From assembly GCF_040095835.1 (NCBI RefSeq), contig NZ_JBBMFT010000001.1, forward strand, positions 372,001 through 436,000: 64,000 nt of DNA, in the 5' to 3' direction. Origin of the DNA: Flavonifractor hominis (GTDB lineage Bacteria; Bacillota; Clostridia; Oscillospirales; Oscillospiraceae). A program made the position numbers and the translations under genes. Positions 15,989 to 25,860 of this stretch are shown piece by piece (position 1 is the stretch's first letter; each line of letters opens with the position of its first letter). The notes beneath the pieces are model-generated. The model saw only the letters and a program-made list of their open reading frames with translations. It was not told the origin of the DNA and did no database searches.

Positions 15989-17860
15989 ATGCAGACACGC
16001 AAAAAAGTCCTGGCCAGTCTTCTCAGCGGTGCGCTGGTGCTGAGCGTTTGCCCCTTGGCTCTGGCCGCCACTGCGAACTACAACGATAGCAGCGTCACCG
16101 GTGGATCCGCTGAGTGGCAGGCGTGGGTCAAGGAATGGGAGACGCTCGCCACCGATTATACTCAGGTATCCTTGACTCCCGGTGCGGATGAAACGCAGCT
16201 CAACTTTGCCTGGTACAGCAAAACGGAAAGCGGCAAAGAAGCTACCCCTGTCGTCCACTTCGGTACGGATAAGGAACATCTGACCGCCTTTACCGGCACT
16301 GCTGCCCAGGTGGATGACAGCCTGACCGACGGGGTGGCCTATGATTATAACCATGTCACGGTTACCGGACTGCAAGCCAATACCACTTATTACTACACTG
16401 TGGAGAAAAATGGCACCCAGACTGAAGTGCAGGAGTACAAGACTGGCAGTTTTGATCAGGTCAAGATGCTTTATGTGGGCGACCCTCAGATCGGAGCCTC
16501 CAAGGGCCAGCCTCAGGGCAGCGATACCCTGAAGGCTGACTCCGGCGCCGCTAACACCGCTGCCCGCAACGATGCCTTTGCCTGGAATCGTACTCTGGAG
16601 ATTGCCACGGAACAAAATCCCGGTGTGAACTTCATCATCTCTGCCGGTGACCAGGTCAATAAGACCGGCCAGGCAAAAGAAGAAGAATATGCCGGTTATC
16701 TCTCCCCCGATGTGCTGGCCGGCCTGCCTGTTGCGACCACCATCGGCAACCACGACTCCCTCAATCCCGACTATACCTACCACTTTAACAACCCCAACGC
16801 CACAGAAAACGGCAAGACCCAGGCCGGCGGCGACTACTACTACTCCTACGGCTCTGGCCTGTTCATCGTACTTAACACCAACAATTATAATGTGGCCGAG
16901 CACGAAAAGACCATCCAGCAGGCTGTTGCTTCGGATCCTGACGCCGCATGGCGGATCGTTACCATCCATCAGGATATCTACGGTACTGGTCTGGATCATT
17001 CGGATACTGATGGCATGATTCTGCGCACCCAGCTCACTCCCATCTTTGACGAATATGATATCGATGTGGTACTCCAGGGACACGACCACACCTACAGCCG
17101 TTCCAAACTGCTCTATGGTGATGGCCAGACGCATGGCACTTACGAGTTCCGCCTGAACGACGAGGGCACTGATTACGACTGGGACAACGCCTATAACACC
17201 CAGACCGATGAGAAGATCCCTCTGTATCCCGAGGAGAGCGATACTGCCGGTACTGCCGCTCACGATGCCTTCCAGGCTGACAACGGCTGCTACACGATTG
17301 AGGATACCACCGGCAACACTGTGGTCAACCCCAAGGGCACGCTGTATATGACCGCCAACTCTGCATCCGGTTCCAAGTTCTATGAGCTCATCGCCAGCCA
17401 GCAGGACTACATTGCCAACCGCAGTCAGAACTGGCTGCCCAGCTATTCGGTTATCGATATGGACAGCGATAGCTTCTCCATTACGACCTATCAGATCACC
17501 TCCGAGGGCAAAGTGGAGCAGATCGATGATACCTTTACCATTGAGAAGAGCGACGAGGCTGCTTCTATCTCCAGCCTGACCAGCGACGGCGAGACCTATT
17601 ACCGCCTGCGCGATGTGGCTGCCTCTGTGGCTGGCGCTGATAACCAGTTTGACGTCAGCTGGAATGGCAGTGTAACTGTTACGACTGGCAAGAGCTACAC
17701 CGATGCCGTACCGTCCTCTACCCCGTCCACTGGTGCCCGCGTAAGTCTGGAACTGACGGTGGATGGTAAGACTGTGACCGCAGACGCGCTCCTGGCTGAC
17801 GGCAACTATTACCTGCCCGCTTCTTTCTTTGCTACTCTGGGCGTGACGCTCGGCGCATAA
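15989..17860 (+). CDS. Secreted purple-acid-phosphatase-like metallophosphoesterase
   Basis: 623 residues from the ATG at 15,989, which has AAAGGAAG upstream; longer in-frame starts would fall on the promoter. Signal peptide to about LALAAT. An N-terminal fibronectin-like domain (~40-145) is followed by the calcineurin-like core with the metal motifs GDPQIG, AGDQVN, GNHDSL, HQDIYG and LQGHDHTYSR. The last ~90 residues look like a copper-amine-oxidase-N-type stalk (RLRDVAAS, YLPASFFATLGV), as in the hydrolase at 10,259. It would release phosphate from extracellular organic phosphates; the exact substrate is unknown. Confidence 0.88.
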   Translation: MQTRKKVLASLLSGALVLSVCPLALAATANYNDSSVTGGSAEWQAWVKEWETLATDYTQVSLTPGADETQLNFAWYSKTESGKEATPVVHFGTDKEHLTAFTGTAAQVDDSLTDGVAYDYNHVTVTGLQANTTYYYTVEKNGTQTEVQEYKTGSFDQVKMLYVGDPQIGASKGQPQGSDTLKADSGAANTAARNDAFAWNRTLEIATEQNPGVNFIISAGDQVNKTGQAKEEEYAGYLSPDVLAGLPVATTIGNHDSLNPDYTYHFNNPNATENGKTQAGGDYYYSYGSGLFIVLNTNNYNVAEHEKTIQQAVASDPDAAWRIVTIHQDIYGTGLDHSDTDGMILRTQLTPIFDEYDIDVVLQGHDHTYSRSKLLYGDGQTHGTYEFRLNDEGTDYDWDNAYNTQTDEKIPLYPEESDTAGTAAHDAFQADNGCYTIEDTTGNTVVNPKGTLYMTANSASGSKFYELIASQQDYIANRSQNWLPSYSVIDMDSDSFSITTYQITSEGKVEQIDDTFTIEKSDEAASISSLTSDGETYYRLRDVAASVAGADNQFDVSWNGSVTVTTGKSYTDAVPSSTPSTGARVSLELTVDGKTVTADALLADGNYYLPASFFATLGVTLGA

Positions 17861-17883
17861 TCCGTCGGGCCGTGTAAGATCTG

Positions 17884-17912
17884 ATTCCCGGCGGCCCTTG
17901 GCCGCCGGGAAT
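17884..17912 (+). terminator. Hairpin after the metallophosphatase
   Basis: Perfect 13-bp GC-rich stem (17,884-17,896 with 17,900-17,912); the following T-run is poor (TTCAATTC), so leakage into the YibE/F gene is likely. Confidence 0.6.
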
Positions 17913-17941
17913 TTCAATTCAATCAGAAAGGCTGAGCATCA

Positions 17942-19084
17942 TTGAATATCAAAAAAGGCCTTGTGCGCTGGGGCATCCCGCTGCTGGTGCTGGCTATGTT
18001 TCTTCTGTTTACCTTTTACATCAATCAGATTGACCGAGTAGAACTGGTCAATCGGGATGGCCAGACGTTTGAAAAAGGTGTGGTGACCCAGATTCTCCAG
18101 GATAACCTCCAACCTGATGGCTCCCGAGTGGGAGAACAGCGGGTGCTGGTGGAGATGACCACAGGTGTCCGGGCCGGGCAGGAATTGGAAACTACCAGTT
18201 CTTCGGGCTTCCTCTTTGGCGCCGGATGCACGGTGGGGATGCATGTGGTGGTCATGCAGTCTGTAGCGGGCGATTCTACCATCACCAGCATCTATTCTCA
18301 AGACCGGGAGTGGGTAATTTATGCGTTTGCCGCGGCCTATCTTCTGGTACTGTGTCTGGTGGGAGGAAAACAGGGGGTCAAGGGTGCGCTTGGTCTGGTG
18401 TTCACCTTTTTCTGTATTCTCTTTGTCTATCTTCCCTTGGTCTACCGCGGCTGGTCTCCCTTTTGGGTGGCGGTGTTCATCTGTGTAGTGACCACGCTTG
18501 TGACCATGTACTTGATTGGAGGACCAACCATGAAGACGTTGGTCGCTACGGGTGGTACGGTAGCCGGTGTGGTAATTGCCGGACTTTCTGCTACCCTGTT
18601 CAGTATGGCTACCGGTATCACCGGCTGGAATGTGTCAGATATCGAAAGCCTGCTTACCCTTTCCACCACCAGCGGAGTCCAAGTAGGTGGTCTTCTATTC
18701 TCCGGACTGCTTATTTCAAGCCTGGGCGCAGTGATGGATGTAGCCATGTCCATCGGCAGCTCTATCGCTGAGATTCATGCCCAAAATCCTGAGCTGTCAC
18801 GTAAGGAGCTCTTTCGGGCCGGAATGCATGTGGGCCGGGATATGATGGGTACCGATTCCAACACCCTTATTCTGGCCTTTGCCGGTGGCAGCATCTCCAT
18901 GTTGGTGCTGGACTATGCCTACAATTTGCCCTATCGACAGATTATCAACTCGAATAACATCGGCATTGCCATCATGCAGGGCCTCTCCGGCAGCTTTGGC
19001 ATCGTGCTGGCCGTACCGGTAACAGTTGCCCTGGCGGTATTTCTTTATACCCGCCATACGGCTTCTCCGACTGAAAACGACTGA
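17942..19084 (+). CDS. YibE/F family membrane protein
   Basis: 380 residues starting at a TTG (17,942) with AGAAAGG upstream. One N-terminal helix, an extracellular or periplasm-like domain of ~100 residues with a small beta barrel (VLVEMTTGVRAGQELETT), then seven or so helices. Motifs typical of the family are GGTVAGVVIAGLSA, LGAVMDVAMSIGSSIAEI and GMHVGRDMMGTDSNTLILAF. Function is not established; a transport role has been suggested. It may be transcribed by read-through from the phosphatase. Confidence 0.85.
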   Translation: MNIKKGLVRWGIPLLVLAMFLLFTFYINQIDRVELVNRDGQTFEKGVVTQILQDNLQPDGSRVGEQRVLVEMTTGVRAGQELETTSSSGFLFGAGCTVGMHVVVMQSVAGDSTITSIYSQDREWVIYAFAAAYLLVLCLVGGKQGVKGALGLVFTFFCILFVYLPLVYRGWSPFWVAVFICVVTTLVTMYLIGGPTMKTLVATGGTVAGVVIAGLSATLFSMATGITGWNVSDIESLLTLSTTSGVQVGGLLFSGLLISSLGAVMDVAMSIGSSIAEIHAQNPELSRKELFRAGMHVGRDMMGTDSNTLILAFAGGSISMLVLDYAYNLPYRQIINSNNIGIAIMQGLSGSFGIVLAVPVTVALAVFLYTRHTASPTEND

Positions 19085-19090
19085 ATCCGC

Positions 19091-19126
19091 AATCCCCCCG
19101 GCCTATACTGGGCCAGGGGGATTTTT
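19091..19126 (+). terminator. Terminator after YibE/F gene
   Basis: Outer stem 19,091-19,098 with 19,116-19,123 and inner GGCC pairing, followed by five T. Confidence 0.75.
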
Positions 19127-19252
19127 GTGCTCAGATTTCTAAGACGACTGTTGGCTGGTGTCTTGCTCTTCTGTGCCAATCCACTGGCCTTTCTTCGCCA
19201 GCTGGGGGATGCAGAGAGTGCCTTGCGGCATCTGTTCAAGCAGAAAAAATAG
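19127..19252 (+). CDS. Possible small membrane-active peptide (41 codons), doubtful
   Basis: An open frame from a GTG at 19,127 to TAG at 19,252 would encode a basic, amphipathic 41-residue peptide starting LRFLRRLLAGVLLF. It lies between two plus-strand terminators, so some plus-strand transcript must exist here. Against it: the GTG sits right on the T-run of the previous terminator and I see no ribosome site. Confidence 0.2.
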   Translation: MLRFLRRLLAGVLLFCANPLAFLRQLGDAESALRHLFKQKK

Positions 19253-19311
19253 GACCCCACGTATGAATCGGTTACTTTCTCAAGGTCGGATATGTTTTGG
19301 AGAACAAAGTC

Positions 19312-19348
19312 GCAGCGGGCGCCCATACTGGGTGCCCGCTGCACTTTT
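19312..19348 (+). terminator. Hairpin between YibE/F and the SLH protein gene
   Basis: 13-bp stem 19,312-19,324 with 19,330-19,342, followed by ACTTTTTT on the plus strand. On the minus strand, where it would serve the SLH gene, the T-run is weak. Confidence 0.7.
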
Positions 19349-21289
19349 TTATGGTTCGTAACTCAGCCACTGTTCCTGCTGGCCGTCGCTCTCATAGGTG
19401 TGGGAAACCGATGCCTCCAGAATTTCCTCGTAGGCCCAATACTCATCTTCAACATCGTCAAAGGGCATGGCAGCCTCCCGCTGACCTGCGATGCGCCCCA
19501 GTGCATGGTTGAGCATCTTGACTGCTTCTGCTCGGCTCACATTCTGATCCGGACGGAACGTGCCGTCCGGATAACCAGAGACCCATCCCTCCTGTGCTGC
19601 CAGCGCAATAGGTTGAGCCGCCCAGTAGTCTGCCGGTACATCCGGGAAGGAAACACCTCCGATCTCTGCCGCATCAAAATAAGCGGCGATGAGCTTGACC
19701 AGCTCGGCCCGGCTCACACTTTGCGTCGGACGGAAGGTCCCGTCCGGGTAACCATTCACTACACCATATTGTGCGGCAAACGCCACATAAGGTGCATACC
19801 ACTCCTCCCCTGTCAGGTCAGAAAAACCACCAGTGCCACTTTCACCACTGTAAAGCGGTTTTCCTTGCTCGTCCACACTCAATCGAGCCAACATAGCCAC
19901 AGCTTCTGCGCGGCTGAGGGATGCCTCAGGCCGGAAACTGCCGTTGCTTCCCTCTATATAGGCTGTGTGTTCCACGGTATTGAGGTAGATGGGGTCTGAC
20001 GGCTTTGGTGTTGCGGTGGGCTCCGGCACAACGGTCGATGTGGGTTCCGGCGTCGGTGTGGGTGTTACCTGTGATTGCCCATAGCTTTCTCGGTAGAGCT
20101 GTACCAAATCGCTGTTAGCGGCAATGAGCTGATAACGAAAATGAACTTCACCCGTTACCTCCGACAGCGTGTCGTTGAATTCCAACTGTTTCTGAATGGC
20201 TGTGATCCCGTACCACGGATTGGTTGGATCATTATTCCCGGCCTGATAATCCGCCATTCCTATGTAAAGTGAAACGCCTGTACCCTTTACAGTGTCTGCC
20301 CACCAGCGTGCAATGGTAGCATAGTCCATACTTTTATGACCGATATACCAGTAAATCTGGGGACAAATATAATCGATCCACCCCTCTTTTACCCATTTGC
20401 GGCTGTCGGCATAAGAGGCATAGTAGCTCTCATATCCGCCGGTAGTGTTGGATCCCTCTGGCAAACTGCTCTTGTCCGCCCAGACTCCGGAAGGACTGAT
20501 ACCATAAGACAGCTCCGGATCGATGGCGTGCAAACGCTCACCAAGCGTCTTAACCAACTGATTAACATTGTCCCGCCGCCAATCTCCAAGATCGGAAAAA
20601 CCAGCGCCATAAGCGGCATAGGTGGCAGCGTCGTTAAATCCACTGCCCGGATAAAAATAGTCATCCAGGTGGATGCCGTCCAGATCATAATTGCGGACCA
20701 GTTCTTCCGCTCCCTGGACAATGTACTCCCGCACCTCTGGCAAACCGGGATCAAAGTAGTAATTGCCGTCATATTCTACGACCCATTCGGGATGTACTTT
20801 GGCGGGATGATCGGCAGTCAGAGCATCAAATTCGCTCTGGCCGCTCTTGGTGATACGGAAGGGATTGATCCAGGCATGCAGTTCGAGGCCAAGCGCATGA
20901 GCCTGCTCCACCCAATAGGCCAGCGGATCAAACCCATCTGCCGGTGCAGTTCCCTGAGTGCCGGTGAGATACTTGCTCCATGGATAATATTCAGAGGGAT
21001 AAAGTGCATCAGCGGAGGGACGCACCTGCAGGATCACCGCATTCATTCCCATATCCACGCATCCCTGCAGGATCTGGTCTGCATCCCGCTTGAGCACGGC
21101 TGGGTCTGTAGTGGCCTGGCTGGGATAGTCCAGACGGTATACGGTGGCCACCCACATAGCACGGAATTCCTCCTGTGTCCCCCCATTACCAGCAGCTGAG
21201 GCGCCGGGCTGGGTGGAAACACTTAGGCCGGCCAGAGCCAGTGCTCCTAAAATCAGTACGGCTAGCAGGGACTTCCAATGTGTTCGCAT
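19349..21289 (-). CDS. SLH-anchored GHL10 glycoside-hydrolase-like protein
   Basis: 646 residues: signal peptide, then a GHL10 (DUF187) TIM-barrel domain from ~40 to 405 with FRAMWVATVYRLDYP at its start and LDGIHLDDYFYP as the catalytic-type strand. A Pro/Thr linker (TPTPTPEPT) follows, then three SLH repeats containing GYPDGTFRP twice and GSFRPEAS once. The SLH repeats tie the enzyme to secondary wall polymers. The family is thought to act on wall glycans or polysaccharides, without a settled substrate. Confidence 0.87.
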   Translation of the reverse strand: MRTHWKSLLAVLILGALALAGLSVSTQPGASAAGNGGTQEEFRAMWVATVYRLDYPSQATTDPAVLKRDADQILQGCVDMGMNAVILQVRPSADALYPSEYYPWSKYLTGTQGTAPADGFDPLAYWVEQAHALGLELHAWINPFRITKSGQSEFDALTADHPAKVHPEWVVEYDGNYYFDPGLPEVREYIVQGAEELVRNYDLDGIHLDDYFYPGSGFNDAATYAAYGAGFSDLGDWRRDNVNQLVKTLGERLHAIDPELSYGISPSGVWADKSSLPEGSNTTGGYESYYASYADSRKWVKEGWIDYICPQIYWYIGHKSMDYATIARWWADTVKGTGVSLYIGMADYQAGNNDPTNPWYGITAIQKQLEFNDTLSEVTGEVHFRYQLIAANSDLVQLYRESYGQSQVTPTPTPEPTSTVVPEPTATPKPSDPIYLNTVEHTAYIEGSNGSFRPEASLSRAEAVAMLARLSVDEQGKPLYSGESGTGGFSDLTGEEWYAPYVAFAAQYGVVNGYPDGTFRPTQSVSRAELVKLIAAYFDAAEIGGVSFPDVPADYWAAQPIALAAQEGWVSGYPDGTFRPDQNVSRAEAVKMLNHALGRIAGQREAAMPFDDVEDEYWAYEEILEASVSHTYESDGQQEQWLSYEP

Positions 21290-21315
21290 GATATTCTCCT
21301 TTGTGTATATCTGTG

Positions 21316-23094
21316 TTATTGCTTGGCGATCTGATCGGCCAGGTCGTTGAGGTAGACCCAGCGCTCCATCTTCTCCTCCAGTGCGGCCTCCAGTTCTCCC
21401 TGTTTTGTCTGTAGTTCCTGAAGCGCCACATAATCGGTGGCCTGAGCGGTCTGGGCAGCTGTCACTTGAGCCAGCTGTGCCTCCAGTGCGGCGATATCGG
21501 CGTCAATGGTCTCAAACTCCCGTTGTTCCTTGTAGCTGAATTTCAGCTTTCGAGGGGCGGAACGCTCCGGCTTTTTCTCCGGCGAGGGAACCTTTTCCAC
21601 CTTGGAGCGTTCCTCTGCCCGGCGGGTCTGCAGGTACTCCGTATATCCTCCGGGGTATCCCTTTACCCGTCCATCCGCCTCCACAGCGAATACCCGGCGC
21701 ACCACCCGGTCGAGGAAATACCGGTCATGGGAGACGGTTACTACCGCGCCCGGAAAGGAGTCCAGATAGTCTTCCAACACGGCCAGGGTCTGGATATCCA
21801 AATCATTGGTGGGCTCGTCCAATAGCAGGACATTGGGTGCGGCAGCCAACACGGCCAGCAAATAAAGCCTCCGCTTTTCGCCGCCGGAAAGTTTGCAGAT
21901 GGGACTCCATTGAACCTCCGCCGGAAAGAGAAACTGTTCCAGCAGTTGAGAAGCGGTAAGCATTCCAGACGGAGTTTCAATCCGGTTCCCGATTTCCTTT
22001 ACATAGTCAATCACCCGGATATCCCCATCCATATCGGGCACTTCCTGCCGGAAATAGCCGATGCGTACCGTCTCCCCTACCTCAATCTCGCCGCTGTCTG
22101 GGAGAAGTTCTCCAGCGATCAGGTTTAGAAGGGTGGATTTGCCGCTGCCATTGGCACCCACGATGCCGATTCGGTCGTCCCGGAGAAGCATGCAGTCAAA
22201 CTCCCGCAGCACAGTCCGCTCTCCAAAACATTTTCCCACCTGGCGTAGTTCCACCGTCTTTTTCCCTAGACGGCTGGACCGGGCGGAAAGTTCCATGGTG
22301 TTTTTTTCCACGGGACCGGTTTGGGACTTCAGAGCCTCATATCGTTCCAGCCGTTCCCGGCTTTTGGTCCCGCGGGCGGTGGGGCCCTGCATTACCCATT
22401 GGTACTCTCGACGGAGAATGGCTTGACGTTTGCGTTCGCTGGCCTTTTCGCTTTCCAATCGGGCCGCTTTCTGCTGCAGATATTTATCATAGTTTCCCTC
22501 GTAAGTAAAAAGCCTACCGTCCTCGACTTCCACCATACGCTTCACAATCCGTTCAAGAAAATAGCGGTCGTGAGTGACCATCACCAGTGCGCCTTTCCAG
22601 GTTTTCAAATAATCCTCCAGCCAGTTTACCATATCGTTGTCCAGATGGTTGGTGGGCTCGTCTAGTATCAATATGTCGCTGGGGCGCACCAGTACCGCTG
22701 CCAGCGCTACACGGCGGCGCTCTCCGCCGGAGAGTTCGCTCACATCTTGGTTAAAATGGACTACCCCCAACTGATTGAGGATGGTCCTGGCTTCATACTC
22801 AGCTAAAGAACGATCCGCTTCATTCAGTCCCAGAAGAACTTGCTCCAATACCGTGCGTCCGGCGGGAAACACCGGATTTTGGGGCAAGTACTCCAGCCGC
22901 ACATTCGGGTCCAGCCGCACAGTACCTTCGTCTGGTTCTTCTACCCCAGCCAACAGGCGCAGCAAGGTGGATTTTCCTGCACCATTGAGCCCAATGACTC
23001 CGATTTTATCTCCTCGCTCCACATAAAAACAGACCTGATCCAACAGTACCCGCATGCCGTAAGTCTTAGTCAGCCGTTCGGCAGAGAGCAACAT
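21316..23094 (-). CDS. ABC-F family ATPase (Uup/YdiF type)
   Basis: About 592 residues, two ATPase domains and no membrane part: a ribosome-associated ABC-F protein. Domain 1 has GLNGAGKSTL, ELSGGERRRVALA and ILDEPTNHLD; the inter-domain linker carries the arginine-rich P-site tRNA-interacting segment; domain 2 has GANGSGKSTL and LSGGEKRRLYLLA. The last ~80 residues are a coiled coil, as in Uup. I use the second ATG (23,094) because GAGGA runs directly into the first (23,100). Resistance function is not implied by sequence. Confidence 0.9.
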   Translation of the reverse strand: MLLSAERLTKTYGMRVLLDQVCFYVERGDKIGVIGLNGAGKSTLLRLLAGVEEPDEGTVRLDPNVRLEYLPQNPVFPAGRTVLEQVLLGLNEADRSLAEYEARTILNQLGVVHFNQDVSELSGGERRRVALAAVLVRPSDILILDEPTNHLDNDMVNWLEDYLKTWKGALVMVTHDRYFLERIVKRMVEVEDGRLFTYEGNYDKYLQQKAARLESEKASERKRQAILRREYQWVMQGPTARGTKSRERLERYEALKSQTGPVEKNTMELSARSSRLGKKTVELRQVGKCFGERTVLREFDCMLLRDDRIGIVGANGSGKSTLLNLIAGELLPDSGEIEVGETVRIGYFRQEVPDMDGDIRVIDYVKEIGNRIETPSGMLTASQLLEQFLFPAEVQWSPICKLSGGEKRRLYLLAVLAAAPNVLLLDEPTNDLDIQTLAVLEDYLDSFPGAVVTVSHDRYFLDRVVRRVFAVEADGRVKGYPGGYTEYLQTRRAEERSKVEKVPSPEKKPERSAPRKLKFSYKEQREFETIDADIAALEAQLAQVTAAQTAQATDYVALQELQTKQGELEAALEEKMERWVYLNDLADQIAKQ

Positions 23095-23140
23095 ATTCAT
23101 TCCTCGCTTTCATCCTTTGTAATCTGCCAATCCGGCATAT

Positions 23141-23177
23141 AAAAACGCCGGTCCCCGCATTTTTACGGGGGCCGGCG
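23141..23177 (-). terminator. Terminator of the Cys-rich protein gene
   Basis: 12-bp GC-rich stem (23,146-23,157 with 23,166-23,177); on the minus strand it is followed by TTTTT. Confidence 0.8.
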
Positions 23178-23191
23178 CCTATTGATCCTCA

Positions 23192-23503
23192 TCACGTTCC
23201 GGAGGGATCCTGTTCCCGTTCCCGTTCCGCCATGGTCTGCGCAATACGCTGGAACGATTTGGCGATATAGCCGTAGCTTTTTCGCTGATGTGGAAGGGTG
23301 CAATTGCTGCAGTCTTTGATGCCGCTGGGCAGATACCGGTAATTTCCACCGCACTCCCGCCCAAGCATGTAAAGCGGACAGTAGCAAAACAGACAGTTGA
23401 GCTCCTCTCCGTCAGGCATCGTGTGACAGGGATAATATTCGCAGGCTTTGTTGGTAAAAAAGGCAAAGGATTTGCCCTCCCAATATTCCTTCTCCTGATC
23501 CAT
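23192..23503 (-). CDS. Cysteine-rich small-domain protein
   Basis: 103 residues from the ATG at 23,503, which has AAAGGAAG at proper distance; a longer version starting at 23,536 lacks one. It has eleven or so cysteines in the order CEYYPCH, CLFCYCP, CGG, CSNC, matching the 'cysteine-rich small domain', a presumed metal-binding module seen near cobamide genes in some anaerobes. No cobamide genes are nearby here. Function unknown. Confidence 0.78.
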   Translation of the reverse strand: MDQEKEYWEGKSFAFFTNKACEYYPCHTMPDGEELNCLFCYCPLYMLGRECGGNYRYLPSGIKDCSNCTLPHQRKSYGYIAKSFQRIAQTMAEREREQDPSGT

Positions 23504-23578
23504 ATTTACTTCCTTTCCCTGGCAGCGTTGCCGCACCCAGCCCGTTTTTATCCATGGTACACGGCTTTGTGGTATCTG

Positions 23579-24208
23579 TCAAGGGTCGGCATTCTCCTGC
23601 GGGAGTGAAAAATGAAATGCGTTGAACTGGCACCGAACGATCACGTTCCCATCCTGAGAAATCTCTCCGCCCAGCAACGCATGGCTGTCCGGGTCAAACC
23701 ACAGGGAACATTCCCGCCCGCTTCCCACTTCTTCTTCCGGATCCCGGCAGATCAAACGAAGCTGTTCGCCGCCTTCCTCTGTTTCCTCCATACCGCACTC
23801 AGCAATAAAGCCGCCCTTGATATATTCCAGCAGAGCTGGGACCGCATCCACCGGACTTAGCCCCGCTTCATCCAGAGGCCCCGTCTCTACCCGTATCCCG
23901 TCATACTCCAATGTTGTTTCGCCGTCCTGTATACGAGCCGAAATACCCGCCACAAGCTCCGGTGCGGTAAGGGTTAACACCATTTCCGCACCCGAAGTAT
24001 AAGTGAGTTGCGCGCTGTATTCATACACTCGCTGCCCATAGTCGGCGGTAATATCGACTGTGGACTGGCACTCCGTCATGGATAGATATTCTCCGCGAAT
24101 TTCCATCGCCAGTTGTTCCGCTTTGTTTTCACTCCCTGCTGGGGCACAGGCGCACAGGCCCAGGCACAGGGTCATCATTAGTACGCTCATCCCGATCCGG
24201 TGGCGCAC
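23579..24208 (-). CDS. Predicted lipoprotein, LolA/outer-membrane-lipoprotein-sorting-like
   Basis: 209 residues with a lipobox LCAC (Cys21) after a short signal peptide. The body is mainly beta (YEYSAQLTY, EMVLTLTAP, GISARIQDGETTLEYDG), with alternating strands reminiscent of LolA-like folds found in Gram-positive lipoproteins. No catalytic motif is visible. It starts 11 bases after the nnr stop and is probably co-transcribed with it. Confidence 0.7.
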   Translation of the reverse strand: MRHRIGMSVLMMTLCLGLCACAPAGSENKAEQLAMEIRGEYLSMTECQSTVDITADYGQRVYEYSAQLTYTSGAEMVLTLTAPELVAGISARIQDGETTLEYDGIRVETGPLDEAGLSPVDAVPALLEYIKGGFIAECGMEETEEGGEQLRLICRDPEEEVGSGRECSLWFDPDSHALLGGEISQDGNVIVRCQFNAFHFSLPQENADP

Positions 24209-24219
24209 TTGGTTTCCTC

Positions 24220-25749
24220 CTATCCTACATGCTTTCGGATGACCGCAGGTAAGGCATCAATAAGATCAGAGGGCGTCATGCCGTACTCCCCGATCTCTTG
24301 GGCACAAACATCTCCTGCCGCGCCGTGGAGCCAAACCGCCATGGGCACTGCCTGCCGGGCAGGAAATCCCTGTCCCAGCAGGGATAGGATGATGCCAGAC
24401 AGCACATCGCCGCTGCCCCCTTTAGCCATACCAGGATTGCCGGTGGTATTGATGTAGGCAGACCCATCTGGGAATGCCGTAATGGTGCGGTGTCCCTTCA
24501 GGACCAGGCAGCAGGTGTGCTCCATAGCAAATGTCCGAGCTGCACGCAGCCGGTCACCATCGGACAGGTCACCACCCAAGCGAGCAAATTCCCCGTCATG
24601 GGGGGTGAGCACTGTGTGCAGGCCCTGACGGGCGTCCAACACATCTATATGTCCCTCCAGCGCGTTTATGCCGTCGGCATCCAGAACTACCGGCAGACGG
24701 ATCTCTTGCAGCAAATGACGCACCACAGCGGCAGTGCTGTTGCTGCGCCCAAGCCCCGGTCCAAGCAGGCAGATCCCACAGCTGGATATCTGTGCCAGGG
24801 CGGCTTCCCCGGCCTCCAGCGAGAGCTGCCCGTCCTTCCCCGCCGGCAGCGGATGAGGCATAGGTTCGTCCAGTTTGGCCGCCACAATGGGCCACACGGG
24901 GGCCGGAAGCCCCAGGTTGACCAGTCCGGTACCGGTACGCACTGCAGCTCTGGCAGCAAGGGCCGGTGCACCAGTATAGCCCACACTGCCTCCCAGAATA
25001 TAGACTTTTCCAAAGTCACCCTTGTGGGCATCCAGCTGTCGGTGTGGCAGGTGAATATCGTCAGCCTCCACGCTCTGGACCGGATATTCCTGGGCGTCCA
25101 CTAACTCGCGTGGAATCCCGATGTCCGCCACCGTCAGTTCCCCGGTGCACAAACCGCCTTTTCCAACGTAGTGCCCTGCTTTAGGGAGCGTAAAGGTCAC
25201 CGTACGCTTGGCATGTACCGCCGCACCAAAAATCCGGCCGGTATCCGCCTCCACACCACTAGGGATATCAGCAGACAATACTGGGATTTCGCAGGTATTC
25301 ATCATGTGGACAGCCGTAAGGGCATCCCCACATACCGCCGTGTTCAGACCAATACCAAAGAGCGCATCCACCATCACGTCACATTCTAGGCACCAACGGG
25401 CAAACTCCGGATCATCCGGCTGAAATTCTTCCAATTTTCCCCCCGCTGAAATCAGCTGAAACTCCATAGAACGGGTGCTGTGAGTCATTTTCTCTCTTTG
25501 TCCTACCAGGATACAGCGCACCTCAAATCCACGCTCCAGCAGCAGCCGGGCACAGCCCACGCCGTCTCCGCCGTTGTTGCCTGCCCCACAGAAACACACA
25601 GCCCGGCCTGTTGGCTTGCCTGCCAGTTCCACTGCTGCCGCGGCCAGGGCAGCAGCAGCTCGTTCCATCAGTTCCAACGCGGTATGCCGTCCGGTCTCTA
25701 TCGTCAAACGGTCCAGTTCTCGCATCTGTTGCGCTGTCGCAATTCTCAT
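24220..25749 (-). CDS. nnr: Bifunctional NAD(P)H-hydrate epimerase / ADP-dependent dehydratase
   Basis: 509 residues repairing hydrated NADH and NADPH. N-terminal epimerase domain (YjeF_N, ~1-210) with CFCGAGNNGGDGVGCARLL; C-terminal dehydratase domain (~225-505) with KGDFGKVYILGGS, LGPGLGRSN, VLDADGIN, LTPHDGEF and AKGGSGDVLSG. I start at the ATG at 25,749, where the epimerase domain begins; the open frame continues upstream only across the pheS promoter and T-box leader on the other strand. Confidence 0.93.
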   Translation of the reverse strand: MRIATAQQMRELDRLTIETGRHTALELMERAAAALAAAAVELAGKPTGRAVCFCGAGNNGGDGVGCARLLLERGFEVRCILVGQREKMTHSTRSMEFQLISAGGKLEEFQPDDPEFARWCLECDVMVDALFGIGLNTAVCGDALTAVHMMNTCEIPVLSADIPSGVEADTGRIFGAAVHAKRTVTFTLPKAGHYVGKGGLCTGELTVADIGIPRELVDAQEYPVQSVEADDIHLPHRQLDAHKGDFGKVYILGGSVGYTGAPALAARAAVRTGTGLVNLGLPAPVWPIVAAKLDEPMPHPLPAGKDGQLSLEAGEAALAQISSCGICLLGPGLGRSNSTAAVVRHLLQEIRLPVVLDADGINALEGHIDVLDARQGLHTVLTPHDGEFARLGGDLSDGDRLRAARTFAMEHTCCLVLKGHRTITAFPDGSAYINTTGNPGMAKGGSGDVLSGIILSLLGQGFPARQAVPMAVWLHGAAGDVCAQEIGEYGMTPSDLIDALPAVIRKHVG

Positions 25750-25825
25750 GCCAGTCCACTCTCCTAACGATTCATTGGAAACAGCTCTCATTATATGCTT
25801 GGGAAAGAAGTGAGTCAATTTCATC

Positions 25826-25854
25826 TTGCACTTTTTTACGGTTTGTGTTATAAA
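25826..25854 (+). promoter_or_regulatory. Promoter of the pheST T-box leader
   Basis: TTGCAC at 25,826-25,831, 17-base spacer, TATAAA at 25,849-25,854. Confidence 0.7.
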
Positions 25855-25860
25855 TTTAGA

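Noticed and set aside
15815..17917. 700-codon minus-strand frame across the metallophosphatase
   Set aside because: Shadow of a well-supported secreted enzyme; no domain recognised and no start signal.
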